Shown: positions 35,437 through 43,629 of the stretch, one piece after another | Layout: each line of letters begins with the position of its first letter | Position numbering within the stretch: position 1 is the first letter of the stretch | Source: Nitrosococcus watsonii C-113 | GTDB taxonomy: Bacteria > Pseudomonadota > Gammaproteobacteria > Nitrosococcales > Nitrosococcaceae | Length of the DNA stretch: 64,000 nt | Reading direction: 5' to 3' | NCBI RefSeq assembly: GCF_000143085.1 | Contig: NC_014315.1 | Location: forward strand, 1,704,001-1,768,000 | Translations under genes and position numbers: made by a program | Notes under the pieces: model-generated | What the model was told of the DNA's origin: nothing | The model's input: the letters and a program-made list of their open reading frames with translations, nothing else | The model's database searches: none

Positions 35437-36774
35437 TTACTCATAAGCCGGAGAGTTGGTTCCGCTCATTCCGGAAGAATCCGGCGGGGCTTCAATTTTT
35501 GCCTCTCCCGCAATATTTTCAGTACTCAACTCCAAGTCCAATTCTGGCTCCAGATCAGCCTCCGGGTACATTTCAAGAACAGCTTGAGAGGTTCGTACCA
35601 TGGGAACGAATTCCGCCTGTTCTTCAGCCGGCACGGGAGCACTCCGCTGGGTGCGGTAAAGGCCAAACAGTCCAAGCAATGCCAAAATAACCGCCAAATA
35701 CTCTAGTAAACTGGAGGGTCCCCAAACTGCCATGCAAACACCAGCCACCAGCGGCCCCAGGGCGGAACCAGCCCCATAAACTAATAAAATTCCCCGGGTC
35801 GCTTCCAATACTTCCCCAGGTTTAAGGTGATCGTTGAGGTGAGCTACAGCCAGCGCATAGACGGAAAAAGAAACACCTCCGTAAAGAAAAGCAAGCAACA
35901 ACAACACCAGCGTTGAGGCATCTGAAACAAGGGCAGCGCCCAGCACGCTAGCTGCACTGATAAAGCTAACCATGATGAGCACTCTGCGCCGATCCCAACG
36001 ATCTGACAAATAACCTACTGGCCATAACAGCAAGGCGCCGCCAAAGATAACGGTGCTCATAAACACCGAGGTGCTGGAGACCGAGAGACCCATATTCTGA
36101 GCAAATACCGCGCCCATCCCCCAAAAGGCGCCGCTAGCAAGGCCGGCCACCAAAGCACCCATAACCCCTAATGGCGAGGCCAAATAAAGTTCTTTAAGCT
36201 TCGAGCGCGGCGTGGGGATCGGTTTTGGTTCCACCATCTGGGTCAACGCAACTGGAATCAGAGCGAGGGAAAATAGCACGGCGGTCAAGGCGAAACGAAT
36301 AAAGCCATTATTATCTTCTATTAAGAGCAGAAACTGACTGGCCCCCAAGGCCATCAATGTAATGCTCATATAAATGGCAAACACCCGGCCCCGCTTATGA
36401 TGGGAAGCTTGCTCATTAAGCCAGCTTTCAACCACCATATAAAGCCCTACTACCGAGATTCCCAAAACCATCCGCAATAGAATCCACCAGAGAGGATGGA
36501 CCCAGAGGGCAAAGCCCATTGCAGTGGCTGACCCTAACGCCGCCATGGTGGCAAAAACACGGATATGCCCTACACGCTTGATGAGCAGGGGACAAAGGAA
36601 GGTTCCGAGCACATAGCCTAGAAAAAAGGCAGATTGGATAAAGCCAATCATCGTGGGGCTGAAGTGCTCCTGGTTGGCTTGCACCCCCACCAAGGTGCCT
36701 AATAGGCCCGAACCCAATAGGACAATGGCAATGCCAAAAAGCAATGAAGAAATAGACTGTAGCTCATGCCTCAT
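35437..36774 (-). CDS. MFS transporter, YcaD-like
   Basis: This 445-residue major facilitator has twelve predicted helices and YcaD-type features: MIGFIQSAFFLGYVLGTFLC, VGLYMVVESWLNEQASHHKR and PVGYLSDRWDRRRVLIM. The last 70 residues form an acidic, Pro/Glu-rich tail (for example EADLEPELDLELSTENIAGE) that is unusual for the family and probably disordered in the cytoplasm. The substrate is unknown. The gene is convergent with the rimK operon. Confidence 0.85.
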   Translation of the reverse strand: MRHELQSISSLLFGIAIVLLGSGLLGTLVGVQANQEHFSPTMIGFIQSAFFLGYVLGTFLCPLLIKRVGHIRVFATMAALGSATAMGFALWVHPLWWILLRMVLGISVVGLYMVVESWLNEQASHHKRGRVFAIYMSITLMALGASQFLLLIEDNNGFIRFALTAVLFSLALIPVALTQMVEPKPIPTPRSKLKELYLASPLGVMGALVAGLASGAFWGMGAVFAQNMGLSVSSTSVFMSTVIFGGALLLWPVGYLSDRWDRRRVLIMVSFISAASVLGAALVSDASTLVLLLLAFLYGGVSFSVYALAVAHLNDHLKPGEVLEATRGILLVYGAGSALGPLVAGVCMAVWGPSSLLEYLAVILALLGLFGLYRTQRSAPVPAEEQAEFVPMVRTSQAVLEMYPEADLEPELDLELSTENIAGEAKIEAPPDSSGMSGTNSPAYE

Positions 36775-36842
36775 GGAGCTTTAAAATTCCTCAACAATAA
36801 TTAATCTATGGCGATACTTCGATTCTCGAAGCCAGAAAAAAT

Positions 36843-37502
36843 TCAACGGCTGGAATGCTCTCCCGTTAAAGGCACAAAAGACACCCCAAGCACACGCTGG
36901 GTGTCAATTTCATTGTTTTCCTTTTTTGTTACCACCCTAAGCTCTTGCTGAAAGCCAGCTCCCAGAGGAAGCACTAGTCGCGCTTCTGGCTTGAGCTGTT
37001 CGATCAACGGCTCGGGAATCGAAGGCGCTGCCGCCGTCACCATGATCCCATCAAATGGCGCTTGTTCCGGCCAACCAAAATAACCATCGGCAGTTTGAAC
37101 CTCAACATTAGTGTAACCAAGCCGCTCCAACCGCGCCTCCGCTTGTTGCGCTAATTCCTCAATAACCTCAATGGTGTAAACTTTTTTTACCAATCTAGAA
37201 AGAATCGCTGCTTGGTATCCTGAACCTGTTCCCACCTCCAGGATGATATCCTCAGGTTTGGGATCCAACAGATCAGTCATCAAAGCAACGATATAAGGCT
37301 GGGAAATGGTCTGCCCACATCCGATAACCAGAGGAGCATTATCATACGCATAAGGGCGTTGTTCATCCGGCACAAATTCATGGCGCGGCACAGCCTTCAC
37401 GGCTTCCATAACCCGCCCACTGAGCGATTCTTTACCAATCCAGCGTCGAGTAATGCCAACTTCCCGCTGGATATCCCGCAACATTTCCCGATGAGATTTC
37501 AT
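36843..37502 (-). CDS. pcm: Protein-L-isoaspartate O-methyltransferase
   Basis: Pcm methylates isoaspartyl residues in damaged proteins using S-adenosylmethionine, starting their repair. The 219-residue product shows VPRHEFVPDEQRPYAYDNAP, the substrate loop GCGQTISQPYIVALMTDLL, SAM motif I as ILEVGTGSGYQAAILSRLV and motif III as FDGIMVTAAAPSIPEPLIEQ. ATG 37502 has GGAGGA just ahead, and a hairpin sits directly before that ribosome site. Unlike many genomes, surE and nlpD are not neighbours here. Confidence 0.94.
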   Translation of the reverse strand: MKSHREMLRDIQREVGITRRWIGKESLSGRVMEAVKAVPRHEFVPDEQRPYAYDNAPLVIGCGQTISQPYIVALMTDLLDPKPEDIILEVGTGSGYQAAILSRLVKKVYTIEVIEELAQQAEARLERLGYTNVEVQTADGYFGWPEQAPFDGIMVTAAAPSIPEPLIEQLKPEARLVLPLGAGFQQELRVVTKKENNEIDTQRVLGVSFVPLTGEHSSR

Positions 37503-37519
37503 AAATCCTCCGAAGGAAA

Positions 37520-37539
37520 CCCGCGATATGAATCGCGGG
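37520..37539 (-). promoter_or_regulatory. Hairpin directly upstream of the pcm ribosome site
   Basis: CCCGCGAT pairs with ATCGCGGG across a four-base loop, some eight bases before the Shine-Dalgarno sequence of pcm. It could be the hemH terminator or a 5' leader structure affecting pcm translation. There is only a short T stretch after it on the minus strand. Confidence 0.4.
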
Positions 37540-37699
37540 GGAATTAGGCTATAACTTTTTTGCCTAAAGGCATCCTCCAGGGTAAACAGTTCAGGACGAT
37601 TTTAGCAGTGCATAGAAGGATGATTCCAGCAGACAACACCCGCTGGGTAAAACCCTGAAGGTCTCCTATTAGTGTATCCCGCCCTAGTTAGTTACTCAC

Positions 37700-38809
37700 T
37701 TACTGCTTAGCGCCAAGCGCCAAAGCCCGTTGACGGCTTCTTTCAGCAGCTTGAACCGCCGTCTCCCGATCCCTCTCTGAATTGGTTTCAGACCACCCTT
37801 GAACATGTTGCTCAACCAGATCAGCCAAAGCACGGATATGGGCAGGTTCATCGTTAAGCGCGGGAATATAACGATATTCTTCTCCTCCTGCTTGCAAAAA
37901 TAGTTCCCTGTTACGCTGGGCCATCTCTTCTAGGGTTTCCAAACAATCGACAGCAAACCCAGGGCAAACCACATCCACCCGTTTTATTCCGGCTTCGGCC
38001 CACGCTTGCAAGAGATCATCAGCATAGGGCTTTAGCCATTCTTCACGGCCAAAACGGGACTGGAAGGCTATTTGCCATTCGTCTTCTTTTAATTCTAAAC
38101 GCTCTGCCAAGAGGCGGGCGGTTTTTTGGCACTGGCAATGATAAGGATCGCCGGCCAGTAAATACCGTTTTGGCAAGCCATGGAAAGACATAAGCAAGCG
38201 CTCTCCCCGCTCCGCCTCCTTCCAGCTACGCTGAATCGTCTCCGCCAATGCCTCAAGGTAGCCTGAATGATCATGGTAGTGGGTAATCATCCGCAACTCC
38301 GGTATCCAGCGCCAACTGGAAAGCACTTGAGCTACCGCATCAAAGGTAGAACCGGTAGTACTACCCGAGTACTGGGGATAAAGAGGAAAAACCAATAACC
38401 GCTGGGCTCCTGCCTGACGCAGTTCCTCCAGCGCCGTTTCGATGGAAGGCGAACCATGCCGCATTCCCAACCTGACTTCAATAGCTCCTCTTCCCCGGCT
38501 ATCCCATTCCGCTTGCAGGCTTTGTCCCACACGCCGGGCAAAACTCAGCAGTGGAGAGCCATCTTCCCGCCAGATACTTTGATAAAGACGAGCCACTGGG
38601 GACGGCCGAATACGCAAAATAATGCCGTGGAGAATAAGCCACCATAAAGGACGGGGCAACTCCACCACGCGCGGATCAGATAAGAAGCTAGCCAAAAAGC
38701 GCCGCACCGCAGATGCCGTAGGCGCTTCTGGTGTTCCTAAACTGGCCACCAAAACGCCGATACGGGCAACCGTATCATGGCGGTAATCCGAATAACCTTT
38801 AAAATTCAC
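37700..38809 (-). CDS. hemH: Ferrochelatase
   Basis: HemH inserts Fe(II) into protoporphyrin IX, the last step of protoheme synthesis. The 369 residues include SDPRVVELPRPLWW, MRHGSPSIETALEELRQAGA, the substrate region LFPLYPQYSGSTTGSTFDAV, the metal-site His in MSFHGLPKRYLLAGDPYHCQ and the conserved CPGFAVDCLETLEEMAQRN with its acidic residues. The C-terminus is extended by about 20 charged residues compared with E. coli HemH. A single gene on the minus strand; no regulatory site is clear. Confidence 0.95.
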   Translation of the reverse strand: MNFKGYSDYRHDTVARIGVLVASLGTPEAPTASAVRRFLASFLSDPRVVELPRPLWWLILHGIILRIRPSPVARLYQSIWREDGSPLLSFARRVGQSLQAEWDSRGRGAIEVRLGMRHGSPSIETALEELRQAGAQRLLVFPLYPQYSGSTTGSTFDAVAQVLSSWRWIPELRMITHYHDHSGYLEALAETIQRSWKEAERGERLLMSFHGLPKRYLLAGDPYHCQCQKTARLLAERLELKEDEWQIAFQSRFGREEWLKPYADDLLQAWAEAGIKRVDVVCPGFAVDCLETLEEMAQRNRELFLQAGGEEYRYIPALNDEPAHIRALADLVEQHVQGWSETNSERDRETAVQAAERSRQRALALGAKQ

Positions 38810-39066
38810 TGTAAGTTCCTAATCTCATCACCGCAAGGAAAAGCGACCTATAGACCTATATTATATAGTTAAGTGCTTTATTGTATCCTGCCATGAGTAG
38901 GGCTGTATAAAGCGAGGCAGGTGGACAGGCCGGAAAAAGTAAGGTTAGTAACTAAAGATAACATGGGGGTAAGTAACGATTCATCACCTATATCATCTAA
39001 AATATACAACAGAATTTTATTCTGTCCGTTCCACTGAAATCCTCTATAGAATACAGATTCCTCCTA

Positions 39067-39558
39067 ATGCGCCGTTCTAACCCACTGCTTCCTTGCTCTT
39101 TCTCCTCTATCGATAGGGGTGCCGCAATTTGGGCCGGCATCATTGCAGGTGTGTTAGCAACCCTGGCCCAGGGAGTGATGTGGTGGATCTTCATCGACGA
39201 CATTCTGAACTCCTTATTTCGAGACTCTCAATTAACGGCGGCCCTGGTGATGGGCGAAGCCGTTCTCCCCCCACCTATCCGCTTCAGTCCAGGAATTATG
39301 ATCGTAGCGGCAGGTATTCATTTTGTGCTATCCATTTTTTACGGCATCCTGCTAGCATGGGCCATTCATCGGCAGTCCTGGGAGATGAGTCTGCTAACGG
39401 GCGTCGTTTTCGGACTAGCGATTTATGCCCTCAACTTATATGGTTTGACCATCCTCTTTCCTTGGTTTACCGAAGTACGAGGCGGAATTACCCTCGCCGC
39501 TCACCTTGTGTTTGGTATCACCGCTGCCGGCGCTTATCAGCGGCTAGCGCGGAAATAA
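39067..39558 (+). CDS. Four-helix membrane protein of unknown function
   Basis: This 163-residue protein has four hydrophobic helices (about 18-40, 75-98, 103-125, 135-157) and a short basic N-terminus. Helices contain WAGIIAGVLATLAQGVMWWI and AHLVFGITAAGAYQRLARK. It resembles small DUF membrane proteins found near heme or stress genes, but I cannot name the family. No clear Shine-Dalgarno sequence precedes ATG 39067; a later start would remove the first helix. It is divergent from hemH. Confidence 0.6.
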   Translation: MRRSNPLLPCSFSSIDRGAAIWAGIIAGVLATLAQGVMWWIFIDDILNSLFRDSQLTAALVMGEAVLPPPIRFSPGIMIVAAGIHFVLSIFYGILLAWAIHRQSWEMSLLTGVVFGLAIYALNLYGLTILFPWFTEVRGGITLAAHLVFGITAAGAYQRLARK

Positions 39559-39666
39559 AAAGAGTTTCATTGAGAGAGGCGACTAGGGAAGAGACTGATG
39601 TTTTATAATGGACGGGGACGACTAGAGTATCTTAATCTGCCAGCTAACTGAGAAACGCCCTTACGG

Positions 39667-40446
39667 ATGTCCCGACAAAATCTTTTAATCTTCCTTTTTG
39701 CAGCATTTCTCCTTCCTGCCTTTACTTATGCAGAGGAAGAAGCGCCCAAATCCAGTAAGGCTCCTGTGGCTCAGCCTCGGCAAGAGAAAAGTTCTCCCCA
39801 CCTAACCAAAGCAGCGAAAGGAATTATCAGCCGCACCAACACCTTCCGCCAAGAAAAAGGGCGCCAAAAGCTGGCAGTCAACCCAAAGCTTAGGGAAGCC
39901 TCCCAGTATTTCGCAGGATTTATGGCCCGTACGGGCCAATATGGCCACCATGCGGATGGCAATCAACCAGCGGGACGCGCGAGTAGATACGGCTATCAGT
40001 ATTGCATCATTTCCGAAAATATCGCCTTTCAATTCAACTCAGCGGGCTTTACCACCGAGAAGTTGACCCAGGCGTTCTTCCAAGGATGGAAGTCCTCGCC
40101 AGGTCACCGCAAGAACATGCTCGATCCAGCGGTGACAGAAATTGGAGTGGCGGTAGCGCAAAGTAAACAGAGCGGCTATTACTATGCGGTGCAAATGTTT
40201 GGCCGCCCAAAGTCCCTGCGTATCGAATTTCAGGTCGCCAATAACACGGCTACCGCCATTCAGTACAAGCTCGGCAACCAGCTATTCCCCCTTCCGCCGC
40301 GGGCCATCCGAACCCACCAGCTGTGCCGCTCAGAAAATTTGCGCTTTCATTGGCCAGACCAGCAGGAAAATACCCTTGTACAGCCCAATAACGGGAATCG
40401 TTATACCATCAGACGGGAAGGGCAAAAATTCCGGGTATTTAACTGA
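39667..40446 (+). CDS. CAP/SCP-domain secreted protein
   Basis: The 259-residue product has an N-terminal signal peptide (LLIFLFAAFLLPAFTYA, cleavage near residue 23). A Pro/Lys-rich linker and a CAP domain (about 50-185) follow, with AKGIISRTNTFRQEKGRQKL, the His in FMARTGQYGHHADG, SENIAF and the second His in GWKSSPGHRKNMLDPAVTEI. The His/Glu set of the CAP cavity is present. A small extra beta domain of about 70 residues ends the protein. CAP proteins in bacteria are exported and of unclear function; some bind lipids. It is a single gene followed by the IS607-type element. Confidence 0.85.
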   Translation: MSRQNLLIFLFAAFLLPAFTYAEEEAPKSSKAPVAQPRQEKSSPHLTKAAKGIISRTNTFRQEKGRQKLAVNPKLREASQYFAGFMARTGQYGHHADGNQPAGRASRYGYQYCIISENIAFQFNSAGFTTEKLTQAFFQGWKSSPGHRKNMLDPAVTEIGVAVAQSKQSGYYYAVQMFGRPKSLRIEFQVANNTATAIQYKLGNQLFPLPPRAIRTHQLCRSENLRFHWPDQQENTLVQPNNGNRYTIRREGQKFRVFN

Positions 40447-40523
40447 GGGTTAAAATTTATACTAATCTCATCTAATCTATGAAAATGCACAAGAGATGAG
40501 TAAAAATCGGCGAAGCCGCCAAA

Positions 40524-41153
40524 TTGTTAGGCACCACCCCGGATACCTTTAGAAAATGGGAAGTAACAGGAGAGCTGCTACCTGCTAGAAAAACCCAAGG
40601 CGGGACTCGCTATGACGCTGTAGCGGATCTGGTAGGTCTGACTAATGAAAGCAGTCCAACGGTGTGTTATGCCCGTGTCAGTAGCCATGACCAAAAGGAA
40701 GATTTAGAACGCCAGCATGGTATGTTGGAGGCTTACTGCGCAGCCAAAGGCTGGAAGTCTGAGGTGATCAAGGGTCTCGGCTCAGGAATGAACGACCGGA
40801 AAAAGGATTTAAACAGGCTGCTTGAACTTATTCTACGGCGAAAGATGCGGCGGCTAGTGATTACCCACAAAGACCGGCTTTTAAGGTTGGGCGTGGAGTT
40901 GATTTTTACCCTCTGCGAAATTCAAGGTATTGAAATGGTGATTCTCCATAAAGGAGAGCAACCCAGCTTTGAGGAAGAGCTAGCCCAAGATGTTTTAGAG
41001 ATCATTACGATTTTCTCAGCTCGACTATACGGCAGCCGAAGCAGAAAGCACCAGCAAACCATAGAGGCTTTAAAAATTGAATTAAGACCCACCACCATCC
41101 AAGCCGAGTATCTAGACAAGGCGTGTGGGTCCAGGCGTCATTGCTATAACTAA
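40524..41153 (+). CDS. tnpA: IS607-family serine recombinase TnpA
   Basis: An N-terminal MerR-like DNA-binding helix-turn-helix (KIGEAAKLLGTTPDTFRKWE, starting 24 bases upstream of the TTG used here) is followed by a serine resolvase domain with the nucleophile in VCYARVSSHDQKEDLERQ, and VITHKDRLLRLG. The family normally starts at M/V-KIGEAAKLLG; here that first codon reads GTA (40500), so the native start seems mutated and only TTG 40524 remains, which loses part of the helix-turn-helix. The C-terminal 25 residues (IELRPTTIQAEYLDKACGSR) are the beginning of TnpB, joined in frame. Function is doubtful. Confidence 0.8.
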   Translation: MLGTTPDTFRKWEVTGELLPARKTQGGTRYDAVADLVGLTNESSPTVCYARVSSHDQKEDLERQHGMLEAYCAAKGWKSEVIKGLGSGMNDRKKDLNRLLELILRRKMRRLVITHKDRLLRLGVELIFTLCEIQGIEMVILHKGEQPSFEEELAQDVLEIITIFSARLYGSRSRKHQQTIEALKIELRPTTIQAEYLDKACGSRRHCYN

Positions 41154-42026
41154 CTACTGGAGCACTTCTCTAAGCCTGACAATAAGTGGAGCAAGGCGGC
41201 GGCCTACCAGCACTCTATAAAAGTTATCCGGCCGGAGTTTCCCTGGTATGGCGAGGTATCCAGCCGGGTGACCCGCAACGCCATTGACGATTTGGACAGC
41301 GCCTTCAACCATCTCTTTCGGCGGGTGAAAAAGGGAGAGAAGCCGGGTTTTCCCTGCTTCAAGAAAAAGGATATCAACGATAGCTTTGCCTTGCGAGAAA
41401 AGACTAAGTTTGAAGTTAAAGGCCGCAAGCTGAGGATTGAAAAACTGAAAACAAATATCCCCATGCGGCAGCGGTTGCGGTTTGAAGGAATGCCCAAGTA
41501 AGTCACTATCAGTAAGCGAGCAGGAAAATATTTTGCCTCCATTCTGGTGGACACCGAAGACTACAAGGACTATAGCCACAACAGAGCGCCTTCTGTGGGC
41601 GTTGATTTTAAAGCCGTACTCCATGAGCTGAGCCATCAGCTCACGGCCAGCTATGACCGGATTGCTATAGAAGACCTCAACGTCAAGGGCATGGTAAAAA
41701 ACCGAAAATTGGCCCGTTCCATCGCCGATGCGGGCTTCGGGATGCTGCGCCAGTTGATTGAGTACAAAGCCACTCTTCGTGGCTGCACGGTTGAGCTCGT
41801 GGATAGATTTTTCCCTTCTAGCCGGATGTGCTCGGGCTGCGGCCAACTCCACGACATCACGCTCGCGGATAGAGCATTGGCCTGTGATTGCGGGGTGACC
41901 ATTAACCGCGATCTCAATGCCACGATTAATTTAAATCGGTACCGTCGAGACACGCTCAAGCCAGACCTTAAACGCACGCAAGAGCCGCGTAAGACCGCGC
42001 TAGCGGCATGGGTGTGGTCGGCGTGA
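41074..42026 (+). pseudogene. tnpB: TnpB-like RNA-guided nuclease, defective
   Basis: TnpB homology runs from IELRPTTIQAEYLDKACGSR through EVSSRVTRNAIDDLDSAFNH and KKGEKPGFPCFKKKDINDSF to VTISKRAGKYFASILVDTED. Both TAA codons (after CYN at 41151, after MPK at 41499) stand where Gln (CAA) is expected. RuvC-I is kept as SVGVDF, then about 80-100 residues are missing before ELSHQLTASYDRIAIEDLNV (RuvC-II Glu). The zinc finger CSGCGQ...CDCG and RuvC-III INRDLNATINL follow. It cannot be active as it stands. Confidence 0.85.
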
Positions 42027-42028
42027 AT

Positions 42029-42064
42029 AAGTCTAGGTTTTCTACAGATTATCCTAGTCTTTTA
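42029..42064 (+). terminator. Hairpin at the 3' end of the IS607-type element
   Basis: AAGTCTAGG and CCTAGTCTT form a nine-pair stem with one mismatch across a 15-base loop and are followed by TTT. It begins two bases after the tnpB stop. In live elements the region overlapping the tnpB 3' end would give the guide RNA. Confidence 0.5.
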
Positions 42065-42157
42065 TGAGCGGTCAGAAAAGAATAATCTCCCTTGACGGGG
42101 GGTGGAGGGGATAACTTCCAGTCCCCAGGAAGCTATGAAAAATAGTCCACCCTTTAC

Positions 42158-43576
42158 TCATTTACGCCGGGCCACAGCCTCAAAGATTTCACCTGGCTGG
42201 ATAGCCTCCTCGCTATGCATCACCCGATCATAGAGATCCTCTGGAAGCACCCGCAGCACGGTCATCAGCCCTTTAACGCCCTCATGCCACTGCTTGCGCA
42301 TCCCCCGGGTCTCCCGCCGTCCATTAAGCTTGCGCATCGCCTCAGCGTTCATCTCCATGCCCTGCATTTTTTGCGGGTAGCCCGGAACCTCGAAAGCCGG
42401 TCGCGCTAGGGAAGGTTCCACCGGCGGCCGGTTAGGTAAATCCGCCAGGTAACGGGACACATCCACTTTTTTGCGGATACGGGGTCCCACCTGTTGGGTC
42501 ATATGATTCATCATGTGATGAGTCATATGGCAGTGAAAAATCCAATCCCCCGGATTAAAAGCGATAAACTCAAAATCCTGAGCCATGGCCACGCCTGTCA
42601 AGGTGGTATTTCTCGGGACCCAGGCGCTAACCGGGATACGCCCCGCCTCGGTGCCCGTCAACCAAAAAGTATGACCATGGAGATGAATAGGATGATGCTG
42701 CATGGGGCTAAAGTCCATCAGCCGTATCCGCACCCGCTCTCCGTGCTTGCACACCAATGGGGTCGTATAAGGACCGCTGCGCCCATTAATGGTGTGCCAA
42801 TTCCAATCCATGGCCATGGAATCAGGGGTAGCGGTATTTGGGAAGATAAAAAAATTCTGAAAAATCAGGCCAAAATCCCGGTCTACTGGAGGATCGTAGG
42901 CTATCCGGGGGTGAATGATAAAAAAGCCCGCCATTCCAAACGATTCCTGCATGGTGACATGGGAGTGATAGAAAAAGGTACCTGCCTGATGGAGATCGTA
43001 CTCATAAACATAGGTTTCTCCCGGCGGGATCAAATCTTGTGTCAGGCCAGGTACCCCGTCAAATTGCACGGGTAATTCCAACCCGTGCCAATGGACGGTG
43101 GTGGGCTCTGGCAATTCATTATGCACCACGAAACGGACCCGATCGCCTTGGAAAGCTTCGATGGTCGGTCCTGGCAGACTACCGTTATACCCCCAGACAT
43201 TCATAAACTGCCCTGGCAAAAACTCCCGCTTCACCGGGGTACAGCGAATCTCAAATTCTTTGACTCCGCCCACCATTCGCCAGGGAATCTTGCCCAAATC
43301 AGGCGCTTCGAACGGCACCGGCGGAAGACCCGATTGTCGCAATCCGGGCACTAACTTTCCCAAATAGTGATCCGATTCCGGCGGACCGCCGAAACTCGGA
43401 TGATAGCGCGAGTAACGGGAGAAAGAGGACTGAGCGGAGTCGGGACCGTTAGCCTGCTTCTGTCTCGATCCGGCTGTCGGCTCTTGCCCTTGGACATCTC
43501 TTCCGCCCAAAGCGCCCGCCGCTACCGCCGCGGTGCTGGTGGCCAGAAATCGCCTGCGGCTTAGGCCCTTTTTCAT
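42158..43576 (-). CDS. Multicopper oxidase, Tat-exported (copper resistance-like)
   Basis: The start ATG 43576, ten bases after AAGGAGG, gives 472 residues with a twin-arginine signal LSRRRFLATSTAAVAAGALG. The four copper motifs are present: TTVHWHGLELP and FFYHSHVTMQES in the first cupredoxin domain, HHPIHLHGHTFW and the type 1/3 site DWIFHCHMTHHMMNHM in the last. The Met/His-rich run around the HCH motif and the Met-containing tail suggest Cu(I) oxidation, as in CopA/PcoA-type or CueO-like enzymes of the periplasm. It has two to three cupredoxin domains rather than the PcoA size of 600. An OMF lipoprotein gene lies upstream, 53 bases away. Confidence 0.92.
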   Translation of the reverse strand: MKKGLSRRRFLATSTAAVAAGALGGRDVQGQEPTAGSRQKQANGPDSAQSSFSRYSRYHPSFGGPPESDHYLGKLVPGLRQSGLPPVPFEAPDLGKIPWRMVGGVKEFEIRCTPVKREFLPGQFMNVWGYNGSLPGPTIEAFQGDRVRFVVHNELPEPTTVHWHGLELPVQFDGVPGLTQDLIPPGETYVYEYDLHQAGTFFYHSHVTMQESFGMAGFFIIHPRIAYDPPVDRDFGLIFQNFFIFPNTATPDSMAMDWNWHTINGRSGPYTTPLVCKHGERVRIRLMDFSPMQHHPIHLHGHTFWLTGTEAGRIPVSAWVPRNTTLTGVAMAQDFEFIAFNPGDWIFHCHMTHHMMNHMTQQVGPRIRKKVDVSRYLADLPNRPPVEPSLARPAFEVPGYPQKMQGMEMNAEAMRKLNGRRETRGMRKQWHEGVKGLMTVLRVLPEDLYDRVMHSEEAIQPGEIFEAVARRK

Positions 43577-43629
43577 CAATGAACAACCTCCTTGAGAAAT
43601 TATGGGGAGCATGATGCCATGGCTCGCCC

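Larger units (their letters stand above)
40500..42064 (+). mobile_element. IS607-type element with fused tnpA/tnpB, defective
   Basis: A serine recombinase gene (tnpA) and a tnpB gene lie in one continuous reading frame. The frame is broken by TAA codons at 41151-41153 and 41499-41501, and tnpB has an internal deletion. IS607 elements lack terminal inverted repeats, so the ends are approximate: the left is set by the start of TnpA homology and the right by a hairpin after tnpB. The element lies between the CAP-domain gene and the multicopper oxidase. Confidence 0.75.
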
